Notes: generated by a model from the sequence alone, not told the origin. Shown: positions 44,433 through 53,181, numbered from the stretch's first letter. The stretch: 64,000 nucleotides of DNA from Nostoc linckia NIES-25 (GCF_002368035.1 NZ_AP018222.1:4147534-4211533), one strand, 5' to 3'. Numbers and translations are program-made.

Positions 44433-44538
44433 AAGGACATCTCTCAGTCCTAGCCCGTCAGCTAACTTCGTCGGCATTGAGAGGAGACTGAACGAGCAGC
44501 ATTCTTACAAGTAATGCCTTGTTCTCGTCAGTGTCCTT
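44433..44538 (+). ncRNA. Putative structured 5' leader RNA (three-way junction), class unknown
   Basis: Three nested stems can be drawn by hand. P1: AAGGACAT (44433-44440) with GTGTCCTT (44531-44538). P2: CTCTCA (44441-44446) with TGAGAG (44478-44483), enclosing TCCTAGCCCGTCAGC and GCC/GGC pairs (44453-44455, 44473-44475). P3: GAACGAG (44490-44496) with CTTGTTC (44518-44524), continued by GCATT (44499-44503) with AATGC (44513-44517). The element ends 114 bases before the ATG of the glycosyltransferase gene on the same strand, the position of a riboswitch or leader. It does not match any consensus I remember. Confidence 0.5.
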
Positions 44539-44652
44539 TGGCTGGTAACTTTGCGCTTCGTTGTACCTGCCCTCGGCCTTGAGGAGAGGATAATATTACC
44601 TTGATTTCTGGCGTTTGAGGCAGGGTTATTTGCCTTGAGGTAAAGTTCAACC

Positions 44653-45924
44653 ATGTTCCAGAATAAGAAACATCGCATTGCCCTAATTTCTGTTGATGGA
44701 GACCCAGCTGTTGAAATTGGTCAAGAAGAAGCTGGAGGTCAAAATGTATATGTGCGCCAAGTCGGTTATGCATTAGCAAAGCTTGGTTGGGAAGTGGATA
44801 TGTTTGCTCGTCGTAGTAGTCCCGAACAAGCTGCCATAGTTCAACATAGCCCAAATTGTCGTACTATTCGCTTAAAAGCCGGCCCAGCAGAGTTTATTGG
44901 GCGAGATAACTTATTCGATTATCTACCAGAATTCATCAGAGAATTCCAACGATTCCAGCAGCAGCAAGGGTTCTATTATCCCGTAATTCATACTAACTAC
45001 TGGTTGTCTTCTTGGGTTGGTATGGAATTGAAAAAGCAGCAACCTTTGATTCAGGTTCACACTTACCACTCTTTAGGAGCAGTCAAATACAGAAGTATTG
45101 GTGATGTTCCTGTAATTGCTGCTCAACGATTAGCTGTAGAAAAAGCCTGCTTGGAAACTGTAGACTGTGTGGTTGCAACTAGTCCGCAAGAACAGAAGCA
45201 TATGCGAGTACTCGTTTCCAACAAGGGAAACATTGAAATGATTCCTTGCGGCACTGATATCGACAAATTTGGAGAAATTCCCCGGTCTGTGGCGCGGGAA
45301 AAATTGGGAATTGCACCAAAGGCCAAAATAGTTCTTTACGTTGGACGCTTTGACCGCCGCAAAGGAATAGAAACCTTAGTCAGAGCCGTTGCTAAGTCTA
45401 GTTTTAGAAATGAGGACAACTTCCAGCTAGTGATTGGTGGTGGTAGTCGTCCAGGTCAGAGCGATGGCATCGAACGCGATCGCATTGCCCGCATTGTCAC
45501 AGAACTCGGACTACAAGATTGTACAACCTTTCCCGGCCGCCTAGATGATACTACACTTCCTTTCTACTATGCTGCTGCTGATGTCTGCGTAGTGCCCAGC
45601 CACTATGAACCTTTTGGTTTAGTTGCCATTGAGGCAATGGCGAGTAAAACTCCGGTAGTAGCGAGTAATGTTGGTGGATTGCAATTTACTGTTGTACCAG
45701 AAGTCACAGGGTTACTTGCACCGCCAAAAGACGAAGTAGCTTTTGCTGCTGCCATCGACCGCATTCTTACTAGCCCAACTTGGCGAGACCAATTAGGTGA
45801 AGCAGCTCGGCAACGCACAGAAATTGCCTTTAGTTGGTACAGTGTGGCATTCCGACTAACTCAGCTCTACACTCGTCTGCTAGTTCAAACCACATCCGAT
45901 ACCCGAACCCAGATTGCAGCTTAA
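44653..45924 (+). CDS. GT4-family glycosyltransferase (sucrose-phosphate-synthase-like)
   Basis: 423 residues, cytosolic, GT-B fold. The N-terminal domain has IALISVDGDPAVEIGQEEAG then GQNVYVRQVGYALAKLGWEV, the acceptor-side pattern shared with sucrose-phosphate and sucrose synthases. The C-terminal domain has VLYVGRFDRRKGIETLVRAV and the donor-site motif VPSHYEPFGLVAIEAMASKT with both Glu. Acceptor and product are not certain: sucrose-phosphate synthase or a related sugar transferase of exopolysaccharide synthesis. A probable structured RNA precedes it. The start ATG follows TTGAGGTAAAGTTCAACC, with AGGT about 14 bases upstream. Confidence 0.88.
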   Translation: MFQNKKHRIALISVDGDPAVEIGQEEAGGQNVYVRQVGYALAKLGWEVDMFARRSSPEQAAIVQHSPNCRTIRLKAGPAEFIGRDNLFDYLPEFIREFQRFQQQQGFYYPVIHTNYWLSSWVGMELKKQQPLIQVHTYHSLGAVKYRSIGDVPVIAAQRLAVEKACLETVDCVVATSPQEQKHMRVLVSNKGNIEMIPCGTDIDKFGEIPRSVAREKLGIAPKAKIVLYVGRFDRRKGIETLVRAVAKSSFRNEDNFQLVIGGGSRPGQSDGIERDRIARIVTELGLQDCTTFPGRLDDTTLPFYYAAADVCVVPSHYEPFGLVAIEAMASKTPVVASNVGGLQFTVVPEVTGLLAPPKDEVAFAAAIDRILTSPTWRDQLGEAARQRTEIAFSWYSVAFRLTQLYTRLLVQTTSDTRTQIAA

Positions 45925-45970
45925 CAAAAGCAGAATTTAAAAGTCAGAATTCAGGCGTACTTCACTTTGC

Positions 45971-46097
45971 TTGAAATCGGCGTTGCTGATTGAAAATATG
46001 AATTTAGCTCACGCAGAGGCGCAGAGTCACAGAGAGTAAGAGTTGAGAAGAGTTGATTTTTGAATTTCATATTCAAATTCAGCAACGCCTTGAAATC
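45971..46097. mobile_element. MITE-like element with 8-bp target duplication
   Basis: The element runs 45979-46089 (111 bases). Its ends are exact inverted repeats, GGCGTTGCTGA and TCAGCAACGCC, with looser pairing for another 16 bases inward. The 8-mer TTGAAATC flanks it directly on both sides (45971-45978 and 46090-46097), as expected for a target-site duplication. The interior carries CACGCAGAGGCGCAGAGTCA and no coding capacity, so mobilisation would need a transposase in trans. Confidence 0.85.
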
Positions 46098-46154
46098 TGC
46101 TGTAACTGGTAATTTATCTAACTACTCAACTTAGTTAATTAGGAACTTAAAACC

Positions 46155-46352
46155 ATGTTGAACATTGGAGATTATGCTTTGCATCAAAAAACAGGGCAGG
46201 TCGGTCAAGTTTTAGGTTATGGACATCAGTTAATGGATGGAGTCTACATAACCACCCTGAAAGTTAAAATGACTAAGCGTCAAGAAACTAACCATCAAAG
46301 TACATTTGTGGAAGATGCTTACTCTACTTGGACGTTGACACAAGGAATATAA
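46155..46352 (+). CDS. Small conserved protein of unknown function
   Basis: 65 residues, soluble, probably a small beta-barrel: MLNIGDYALHQKTGQVGQVL then GYGHQLMDGVYITTLKVKMT. The GDYALHQKTGQVGQVLGYG start resembles KOW/SH3-like turns. It has a plausible upstream context (AGGAACTTAAAACC before the ATG). I recall similar short proteins in Nostocales; no function known. Confidence 0.6.
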   Translation: MLNIGDYALHQKTGQVGQVLGYGHQLMDGVYITTLKVKMTKRQETNHQSTFVEDAYSTWTLTQGI

Positions 46353-46451
46353 ATTAGGGGTTTTCAATAAGTTCTTGTGGGGCGGGGTCTATCGCCTGCC
46401 CTATGCAATAGCACGCTTTCCGCCCTACTCGACAATATTTCTTGGATTTCT

Positions 46452-48410
46452 CTAAGGTGACTGATTTAACGCCCACTTCAACCACTGCCCAAAGGAACTT
46501 ACAGGATTCAATCTATGAACTCCAGGCGCACGGGCGGCGGCGAGTCCATCAACAGCGACTAATGCAGCGTATTGCAATCCTAAAAAACTATCTACAGCGG
46601 CATAAGGGCCACCAAGGGTAATCGCCCCTGCTGCATACATCTGTCCTCTATCATTACGCATTTCTACTAATTCAAAATTGTTGGCTACAGTTAATCGCCC
46701 CAGGTGATTCAGTGGCAAGTTGTAATGTTTGACGAAATCTTCTAACAGGGGACTGGCATTTACCTTGGCATCTAGTCCAGTAGCATCAACAATAAAGTCA
46801 GCTATCAACTTTTTTTCGCCAAAGCTTTGTTCTCGGATATGGGTAATAGTACGGTTTTGAGGATCTCGTTCCACATCCAACACTTCACCGAAGGTAATTT
46901 GATACCAGCCTTCGCTAATCCCTTGGGCAGTAATTCGCTGCCAATCGTGTCGGTCGGCGGTGGTGGTACCACCCCAATCTGCTAGTAAGCTTTTGCGTTC
47001 GTCGGGGCCGGCTTTTTCTAACATTGCTCGGAGTTCGCCGCCCCAACAAGCTTTAGGCCAGTTAAAAGGTTGAAATTCGTAATGATTTTTGACTACACGC
47101 TGGGCATTTTGAAATTTGTTGCCTTGGGGTTTAGGCGATCGCATTAAATGTAAAACTGAAATATTCCGATTTCGCTTTCTGGCTTCAAAAATCCGCTGCA
47201 CAATCCGCGAAGCGACAATTCCCCTTCCCCGAATCAACACTGTACCGCCGTGTTGCTCTAATTGCTGATAAACACCATCGTGTGCTTCGTAAGCATTCAC
47301 AACAGTTTTAAAGTCTTGATATTTTTCTCTATAAGCTTGCAAATCTGGGAGAAACTGAATTGCTGGATATCCAGTAGCTAAATGTAAATAACGACTAACT
47401 AAAAAAGCATAATTTCCTGGGGCGCGAGAATAAGCTACGCAATACCTACCATCATCGGTTTTGCGAATTGCCCGGACTCGCCCATAACGATAAATTTGGT
47501 TCCAGCCAATGCGCTTGGCCTCCCTGTCTATGGAATTAAAGACGTTACCAGAACGGGGTGTATAAGTTTCGGCAAATGTTGGTTCAGAAAACACCTGCCA
47601 CAAATTTTTAAATGCTGACTTCATGTGTCCCTTGCCAAAGTCAGCGCAAGCTTCGCGCAAGGCATAACTAGGCCAGCCCCAAATATTATCAGGACAAGAA
47701 TCGGAATTAGATCGCAGTCTTTCATGTAGAGGAATTTGGGAATTCATACACAGGCGCTTATAACGGGCATAAGGTTCTGCCTCTAATCCCACAGCCACAA
47801 TTTTGTCAGCACGCACACCACTAATTCGCAGTAAATCAGCCCAAACAAAGCTACCCAGCCCCGCCCCGATCGCCAGATAATCAGTTTCATCCACTGGTAG
47901 CCCAGTAGCATAAAGCGCTAGCAGGGGGACTTTTTGTGCTTGAAATGCTGGCGGCGGAAAATTAGTGCCTGCCGTAATTCCAGGCTGGGGTACGGGCAAA
48001 CTAGGGTCTGGGATATTTGTATTTGGGTTGAAGCGAATCGTTGAAGGGGGTGTGGTATCTGGTTCAGTGACATTAACAGCAAACTTGACTGTAATCACAT
48101 AGGGGCCAATTTGCAAGGTATCGCCATTAGCCAGAACACTGCGCTTTTGTTGTTTACCGTTGACAAAGATACCGTTAACGCTGCCTTGGTCGATCGCTAC
48201 CAGATGATTTTCTTCCCAATCAATTACCGCATGGTAGCGAGAAACTTCATTACTATTGAGCAACATCCTCGAAACCCGCTGCCCTCCAAGTTCAGCAGGT
48301 AACCGAGCGAATTCCCGACCAAAGGCGATCGGTATATTCAACATTGGTTCTCGCCGTTCTCCCGTCGCCGGTTCTTCCCAACTTAATTGGATTTGTAAAT
48401 GGTTAGTCAT
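46452..48410 (-). CDS. FHA-domain protein fused to an FAD/NAD(P)-binding-like domain
   Basis: 652 residues. An FHA domain at about 25-110 (IAFGREFARLPAEL, MLLNSNEVSRYHAVIDWEEN, VNGIFVNGKQ) should bind phospho-threonine peptides. After a Pro-rich linker, residues about 160-640 form a Rossmann-type flavin/nucleotide domain, with YLAIGAGLGSFVWADLLRIS, GTVLIRGRGIVASRIVQRIF and IADFIVDATGLDAKVNASPL. It resembles cyanobacterial N-hydroxylase-like or FAD-dependent proteins of unknown substrate. The fusion suggests an oxidoreductase controlled by Ser/Thr kinases. The next upstream gene also codes an FHA protein. Confidence 0.8.
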   Translation of the reverse strand: MTNHLQIQLSWEEPATGERREPMLNIPIAFGREFARLPAELGGQRVSRMLLNSNEVSRYHAVIDWEENHLVAIDQGSVNGIFVNGKQQKRSVLANGDTLQIGPYVITVKFAVNVTEPDTTPPSTIRFNPNTNIPDPSLPVPQPGITAGTNFPPPAFQAQKVPLLALYATGLPVDETDYLAIGAGLGSFVWADLLRISGVRADKIVAVGLEAEPYARYKRLCMNSQIPLHERLRSNSDSCPDNIWGWPSYALREACADFGKGHMKSAFKNLWQVFSEPTFAETYTPRSGNVFNSIDREAKRIGWNQIYRYGRVRAIRKTDDGRYCVAYSRAPGNYAFLVSRYLHLATGYPAIQFLPDLQAYREKYQDFKTVVNAYEAHDGVYQQLEQHGGTVLIRGRGIVASRIVQRIFEARKRNRNISVLHLMRSPKPQGNKFQNAQRVVKNHYEFQPFNWPKACWGGELRAMLEKAGPDERKSLLADWGGTTTADRHDWQRITAQGISEGWYQITFGEVLDVERDPQNRTITHIREQSFGEKKLIADFIVDATGLDAKVNASPLLEDFVKHYNLPLNHLGRLTVANNFELVEMRNDRGQMYAAGAITLGGPYAAVDSFLGLQYAALVAVDGLAAARAPGVHRLNPVSSFGQWLKWALNQSP

Positions 48411-48439
48411 TGGTCATTTGTCAATTAGTCATTAGTCAA

Positions 48440-48535
48440 AACCCTTCGGGTGGGAAAAGGGAAAAGGTTAAAGGGAAAAGGAGGGATCTTACCTTTGCCC
48501 CTTGCCCTTTGCCCTTTTCCCCTTGTCTCCCCTAA
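48440..48535. repeat. GGGAAAAGGTTAAAGGGAAAA-family hairpin repeat
   Basis: The word GGGAAAAGGTTAAAGGGAAA and its approximate complement (TTGCCCTTTGCCCTTTTCCC) lie between the two FHA genes. The same family occurs at 59424-59580 and 62405-62490. Confidence 0.7.
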
Positions 48536-49110
48536 CTCCCCGGCGCTACTAACACACTCACTGCCGCAGCCAAAGATGTTCCACACCAAGGACAGCCAAT
48601 TTGTAGATTCTCTGGTGGGGAAACTTTTTGACATTTGGGACATTTTAAGGCATAAACTCCTGGCGGTGGTGTGGGGGGTGTCGGTAAATGGTGGTGATGG
48701 TGATGTCCGATATTGACTGGTGAATGGGGGTTGCTCGCTGACGGTTGCGGTGGCATCAAAATTGTTGCGGGAATGTTGTCTGTGGAAACGCTAGTTACTT
48801 TGAGTTGTATTTGTCCCAAAGAGATACTAGTACCTTCAGCTAAAGGCATTTCACCTTGAACTAGTTGGCGTCCATCAACTAGGGGCGGATTTTGCGATCG
48901 CAAGTTCCTCACATAAAAGCGCTGTTGCTGGGGATGAAAAAATATTTCTATATGTAAACCAGATACAGTAGGATTACTCAGAACAATATCGCACCGGAGA
49001 GGATCGCGACCGATGCGGACGGTGCCAGGATTTTTACTTGGCTGTTGTTCGTGAATGTTCTGAGTATTCTCTCTACCTGCATCGTGCCACTGTAAAGTTA
49101 GTGCGTTCAT
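48532..49110 (-). CDS. FHA-domain protein with C-terminal zinc ribbon
   Basis: 192 residues. FHA domain at about 25-105: VRIGRDPLRCDIVLSNPTVS then GLHIEIFFHPQQQRFYVRNL, PPLVDGRQL and TSISLGQIQLKVTS. A natural run of six His (GHHHHHHLPTPPTPPPG) sits in the linker. The C-terminus has two CxxC pairs, CPKCQKVSPPENLQIGCPWC, a zinc ribbon. Likely a phospho-dependent adaptor. It lies upstream of the larger FHA gene on the same strand, and both may form one unit. Confidence 0.82.
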   Translation of the reverse strand: MNALTLQWHDAGRENTQNIHEQQPSKNPGTVRIGRDPLRCDIVLSNPTVSGLHIEIFFHPQQQRFYVRNLRSQNPPLVDGRQLVQGEMPLAEGTSISLGQIQLKVTSVSTDNIPATILMPPQPSASNPHSPVNIGHHHHHHLPTPPTPPPGVYALKCPKCQKVSPPENLQIGCPWCGTSLAAAVSVLVAPGS

Positions 49111-49217
49111 TGTTCTAACTTCTAACTCGTATTTTAGCTACTTCAACTTCTTTCTGTGCGATTCCTAACATGAATAACCAAGCACTAGCAAGTATTTAGA
49201 AAAAACTTCAATAACCT

Positions 49218-49883
49218 TTATCTTGCCGACGCTAATTTATCAGCAATACGTGTAGTTTCTGGTAAGCGATATTTTGGCGTGCAGCGTAATACATAGTCAA
49301 TTGCTGTTGCTAAACTGATTCGATGACCGCTAGAGACGTACAGGGGTTTTACTCCTGTGCGCGATCGCAAAACTGCTCCAATTATTTCACCTTTATGTAT
49401 GAGCGATCGCCAGTTACCCCTAGTTTCTGGCAATTCTTCATGCTTACCTATCAACAATGATTTAGCTACACCAATTGTCGGTATATCCACCAATACACCC
49501 AAATGACTAGCTATACCGAATCTGCGGGGATGGGCAATTCCCTGTCCGTCACACAAAATTAGATTTGGTGTTGTTTTAATTTTCTCCAATGCATCCAAGA
49601 CAGCGGGAATTTCCCGGAATGAAAGGAAACCAGGAATATAAGGAAAAGAAGTAGGACGGTGTGCTAGGCTCGTTTCAATTACTTCCAAATCAGGAAAACT
49701 CAGTACTGCCACAGCTGCACGGCTAATAGTGCCATCGGCTTCAAAACCCATATCGACTCCAGCGACGTACTGCACGGGTTCTTGCAGTTTATCGGATGTA
49801 ATTACCTGATTTCGCAACTGTTCTTGAATAACTATGGCTTCCTCCACAGTTGAAGGCCAAGCATGATGTTGATAAATCTTCAT
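49218..49883 (-). CDS. nfi: Endonuclease V (deoxyinosine 3'-endonuclease)
   Basis: Endonuclease V cuts DNA one base 3' of deoxyinosine in repair of deaminated adenine. The 221-residue protein shows VAGVDMGFEADGTISRAAVA with the first catalytic Asp, FPYIPGFLSFREIPAVLDAL with the wedge-type PYIPG and Glu, LILCDGQGIAHPRRFGIASH with the second Asp, and PTIGVAKSLLIG. All catalytic residues are present. It is a single gene downstream of nothing obvious, with the FHA genes further along on the same strand. Confidence 0.95.
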   Translation of the reverse strand: MKIYQHHAWPSTVEEAIVIQEQLRNQVITSDKLQEPVQYVAGVDMGFEADGTISRAAVAVLSFPDLEVIETSLAHRPTSFPYIPGFLSFREIPAVLDALEKIKTTPNLILCDGQGIAHPRRFGIASHLGVLVDIPTIGVAKSLLIGKHEELPETRGNWRSLIHKGEIIGAVLRSRTGVKPLYVSSGHRISLATAIDYVLRCTPKYRLPETTRIADKLASAR

Positions 49884-50065
49884 ATTTTAAATTTGAATTT
49901 CTTCTGAATTCTGAATTGGTGAATTCTGAATTCTGACTCTTTTTTTATATTAGACATTAAAGCTTTGGCTCGTTGATACATTGCATCATAATGTTACTTA
50001 AGTCTCTTAAAGGGGAATCCTAAGAATATAAAGTTCTTTTCTTTTGATTTTCTCTTTTACTAGTT

Positions 50066-50578
50066 ATGACGCTGCTAAATATTCTGGAACTTGCAAAACA
50101 GGGAGATGTAGAGGCGATCGCGTCTTTAATGAATCGCCATCTGCTACCCAAAGGGATCGCTGCAAAAGTAGCGTTTAAGGATGTTTACTTAGAGGTAATC
50201 CTAGAATCTGCGGAAGTACCAGATCGGGAAACATGGGTTGCATTTCTCCGTAGAGGATTAACTAATTTAGCGGCTGCATCTGTTCAAAAAGTCAAGATTT
50301 ACGGACAGCATATAGATAAAGAGTTTCCAGCTTGGAGTCAAGAATTTGATTTAGGTTTACCAGAAGCTGAAGAAAACGAACTAGAGTATTCTAATAATCC
50401 TCAGATGCTAACTGTTTCTATTAATTTAAACGGTGATAGTGTCCGCGAATTAAAAAGCAAAGATTTTGAAAGTATTGCGAATAAAATTATCAATGATATT
50501 TTATCAAATTGTAATTACTTTTTAGTTAACAAGGTAATTATCAGTAACAATAACTGTGTCATTACTAAAGAACGTTAG
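50066..50578 (+). CDS. Unknown protein, paralogue of the next gene's N-terminus
   Basis: 170 residues, soluble. Residues 1-100 (LLNILELAKQGDVEAIASLM; AAKVAFKDVYLEVILESAEV; VQKVKIYGQHIDKEFPAW) are clearly related to residues 1-100 of the product of 50832-52319. The C-terminal 60 residues are unique and AT-rich. The domain also looks like one used at the N-terminus of other Nostoc proteins of unknown role. The two genes are separated by a MITE-like element and probably arose by duplication. Confidence 0.65.
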   Translation: MTLLNILELAKQGDVEAIASLMNRHLLPKGIAAKVAFKDVYLEVILESAEVPDRETWVAFLRRGLTNLAAASVQKVKIYGQHIDKEFPAWSQEFDLGLPEAEENELEYSNNPQMLTVSINLNGDSVRELKSKDFESIANKIINDILSNCNYFLVNKVIISNNNCVITKER

Positions 50579-50611
50579 TGTTAGTTTTTTGAAAAAAATC
50601 ATAAATATATA

Positions 50612-50742
50612 TATAGGACTCATATTTTATTTTTGAAATACACTTAGTACAACACCAAATCCTTAAGATGGTGCGTTAGACGTTCCGCCTAACACACCCT
50701 ACATATAATTAAATTTTTCAAAAATAAAATCGGACTCCTATA
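50612..50742. mobile_element. MITE-like element with 27-bp inverted ends
   Basis: The left end TATAGGACTCATATTTTATT (50612-50638, 27 bases in all) and the right end (50716-50742, complement starting TATAGGAGTCCGATTTTATT) match at 24 of 27 positions. Between them are 77 bases with GGTGCGTTAGACG and CGCCTAACACACC, a second small palindrome. Total 131 bases, no coding capacity. The flanks are TA-rich, so a TA duplication (IS630/mariner style) is possible but cannot be proven. Confidence 0.75.
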
Positions 50743-50831
50743 TCCTATATATGTAAGTTAATTATGAAAATGTTATTTTTTACCTACTAATAGGGAATCT
50801 TGAATCTAGAAGATTTTTTAGTTGATTGGTT

Positions 50832-52319
50832 ATGACTCAACAGAATATTCTGGAACTTGCTAAACAGGGAGATCCACAGGCGATCGCTTCAGTAATCAAT
50901 TATCTTTTGCAACCAAAACATATTACTGCCAAAGTAGTATTTAAAGATGATTGCTTGCAGATAACCTTGGAATCTTCTCAAGCGCCTGAACAAGAATCAT
51001 CAGTCACTTTTATTCGGAAATTAATAACTAGATTGGAACTTTCATCTATTAAATATGTAAAAATATATGGGCAAAGGTTAGGAGATACTTCAATAGTTTG
51101 GATAGAATCTTTAAATTTTAGTCCTCAAAATAGCAAAACTGAAAAGCATTTAAATTTTTTAGAAAAACTGAAAAATGGAAAATATGAATTTCTTTCACAA
51201 ATATGGCCTATTTGGTTTCCTTATCCTAGTTCTTGGCTCAGGGCTATTGTTTTAGTTCCTATAGCGTTTCCTGGCACGCGTTTAATAGTATTTGGGTTTC
51301 TAGGAATGTTGATATCAGTTTTCAGCAACAGCCCTTTACTATTAATATTTTCTATTTTATTTGGATTGTTAATACCAACAGTTTTTTTAGCTTTTATTTA
51401 CCATATTTTTTGGTTTATTTGGCATAGACCTAAATCATATAATAAGTTGCCCAGATGGATACCTAGCCTGAGTAGCTTGTGGGCTGGGTTTTATGGCACA
51501 GTTGTAATGGCATTATCTTTTATACTAATCATAACTATCTTTTCACAATTGGCTTATTTCGATTGCAGATCGTACTATAAACTATCGGAAAGCTTCGGTG
51601 GTTGTGTTGGGCATTTAACTGGACGTGCAACAAAACAAATTTTTTACAATATTGAGACTAATGATTTCTTAAAACAACATTGGTTCATAATTTGGATTAT
51701 TACTGCGGCATATCTATATCAATTAGAAATTTTAGTTAAGAAACGCCTGATTCCTCGGTTAAAATTGACTTACAAAAAAATTAAAAATCCAGGTAAACAA
51801 TACAGTATAGATCGCACAGACTTAGAATTTGACAGATTGGGTGCTGATATGGGCTTAACTCAAATCAAGAAAGGTAAAAAACAGCATTTACCTGTACTAT
51901 CAATATCTCAATATCATAAGAAATCATTTATAAAACGAAATAATCGAATATTGATGATTGTTTTAGCTTTATTGGTTTCTATAGGAATATATTCATTGGT
52001 AAATAATATAATCAAAGAAAAAACCAAAATTTATCTACCGTCTCAAGATTTATCACCAAGCCCATTGGCAACAGTAATTACACCCCAAACTGATACATTT
52101 CGAGAGGCAGTAAATAAAGCAATCAAGGCAGCTAACTTTACTCAGTTAGCCAAATCTCCAGATGAATGGAAAACAGTTGTGAGTGAATGGCAAGAAGCGA
52201 TCGCACTCATGAAAAATGTACCATCTTCTAGCCAAAATTATGCAATAGCCCAGCAAAAAATTATAGAATATCAGAAAAATCTCAACTACGCTCAGAAAAA
52301 TGCTGTTAGCAATAAGTAA
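50832..52319 (+). CDS. Multi-pass membrane protein of unknown function, shares N-terminal domain with the upstream gene
   Basis: 495 residues from ATG 50832. Residues 1-100 form the soluble domain shared with the upstream gene (QNILELAKQGDPQAIASVIN). At least five hydrophobic helices follow: about 135-160 (WLRAIVLVPIAFPGTRLIVF), 160-205, 225-250 (FYGTVVMALSFILIITIFSQ), 285-300, and 375-392 (ILMIVLALLVSIGIYSLVNN). The C-terminal 75 residues are a predicted helical periplasmic or cytosolic tail (REAVNKAIKAANFTQLAKSP...) of a type found in several cyanobacterial membrane proteins. No function known. Confidence 0.7.
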   Translation: MTQQNILELAKQGDPQAIASVINYLLQPKHITAKVVFKDDCLQITLESSQAPEQESSVTFIRKLITRLELSSIKYVKIYGQRLGDTSIVWIESLNFSPQNSKTEKHLNFLEKLKNGKYEFLSQIWPIWFPYPSSWLRAIVLVPIAFPGTRLIVFGFLGMLISVFSNSPLLLIFSILFGLLIPTVFLAFIYHIFWFIWHRPKSYNKLPRWIPSLSSLWAGFYGTVVMALSFILIITIFSQLAYFDCRSYYKLSESFGGCVGHLTGRATKQIFYNIETNDFLKQHWFIIWIITAAYLYQLEILVKKRLIPRLKLTYKKIKNPGKQYSIDRTDLEFDRLGADMGLTQIKKGKKQHLPVLSISQYHKKSFIKRNNRILMIVLALLVSIGIYSLVNNIIKEKTKIYLPSQDLSPSPLATVITPQTDTFREAVNKAIKAANFTQLAKSPDEWKTVVSEWQEAIALMKNVPSSSQNYAIAQQKIIEYQKNLNYAQKNAVSNK

Positions 52320-52420
52320 AGCGATCGCTCCCCAAAGCTAAACTAGAAAAAGCAGTGCGTAGGCGTAGCCCGTCGTAGACATCGCCGTTTCTATCAGAAG
52401 ACTTAATCAAGCGATAAGAT

Positions 52421-53050
52421 TTAAGCACTCACCAACTGAGTCAAGCCTTTCAATATACGTAGCACGTCGTACAATTCATTTCCAGGGTTACGCATCAAAA
52501 AACCCTTTGATAAAGCATAACGGGGTGGATTTCCTTTCACTAATTTGACGAAAATAAACTCGCTTCCTGTAGCAATCATCCCAAAGCTGGGTCGGTCGGT
52601 ATGCGGATTTCCTAATAGATAAGCAAGAATTTGTGCGAGTCCTTGTTCAACTGAGAACGAAGCTCTTTTAGACTCAATTATCATCACCCAAAATTGCTCT
52701 TTCAAAACTAAGGTATCTATTCTTCCTTTGATGATTACATCTTCATCTGGCACAGCAATCTCTATAGATTCTTCTGATTTTACATAAAAGGGAGCTAGAT
52801 AAAAATCCCCGATAAAAAGTAATGGATCTACAACTGCCATTCTAACTACATCTTCTAGTAAAGGCGGGTAATTTAGAAGATTTAAATAACCCGTTTTCAC
52901 CTTATCTAAAAGTTGTTTATCTAAATCATTTATTTCTGGTATATCTTGTTGCCATTCACAGAAGAATGAACTATCCAAAACTAACTCAATACGAAAGGTA
53001 TCGATTAAGTAGCGTAAATCGATAACCTTTGCTTGGATGGTTTGCGTCAT
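52421..53050 (-). CDS. PD-(D/E)XK nuclease-fold protein, type I restriction R N-terminal-like
   Basis: 209 residues. The core GRIDTLVLKEQFWVMIIESK RASF is the D-x(n)-E-x-K pattern of PD-(D/E)XK nucleases (Asp in GRID, Glu-Ser-Lys in IIESK), followed by EQGLAQILAYLLGN, the helix with Gln typical of HsdR N-domains. Lone proteins of this type are frequent in cyanobacteria and are often annotated as restriction endonuclease subunit R. No HsdM/HsdS or helicase part is present, so it is not a complete restriction system. Role unknown. Confidence 0.7.
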   Translation of the reverse strand: MTQTIQAKVIDLRYLIDTFRIELVLDSSFFCEWQQDIPEINDLDKQLLDKVKTGYLNLLNYPPLLEDVVRMAVVDPLLFIGDFYLAPFYVKSEESIEIAVPDEDVIIKGRIDTLVLKEQFWVMIIESKRASFSVEQGLAQILAYLLGNPHTDRPSFGMIATGSEFIFVKLVKGNPPRYALSKGFLMRNPGNELYDVLRILKGLTQLVSA

Positions 53051-53181
53051 AAGTTTTGGGGAGGGGAATATAGCAAGGGACTGGGGACTGGGTGAAAAGT
53101 CTTTCGTTGTCTAAGTTTTACTATCTCTTGATGTCCTAACCACCAAGGCTTGTGCTGTATAGTAAGTTAATTGGCTTTATC

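Noticed and set aside
44433..44538. Assignment of the RNA structure to a known riboswitch class (yybP-ykoY Mn, ykkC, TPP, cobalamin)
   Set aside because: Key conserved nucleotides of these classes are missing; kept as an unknown structured RNA.
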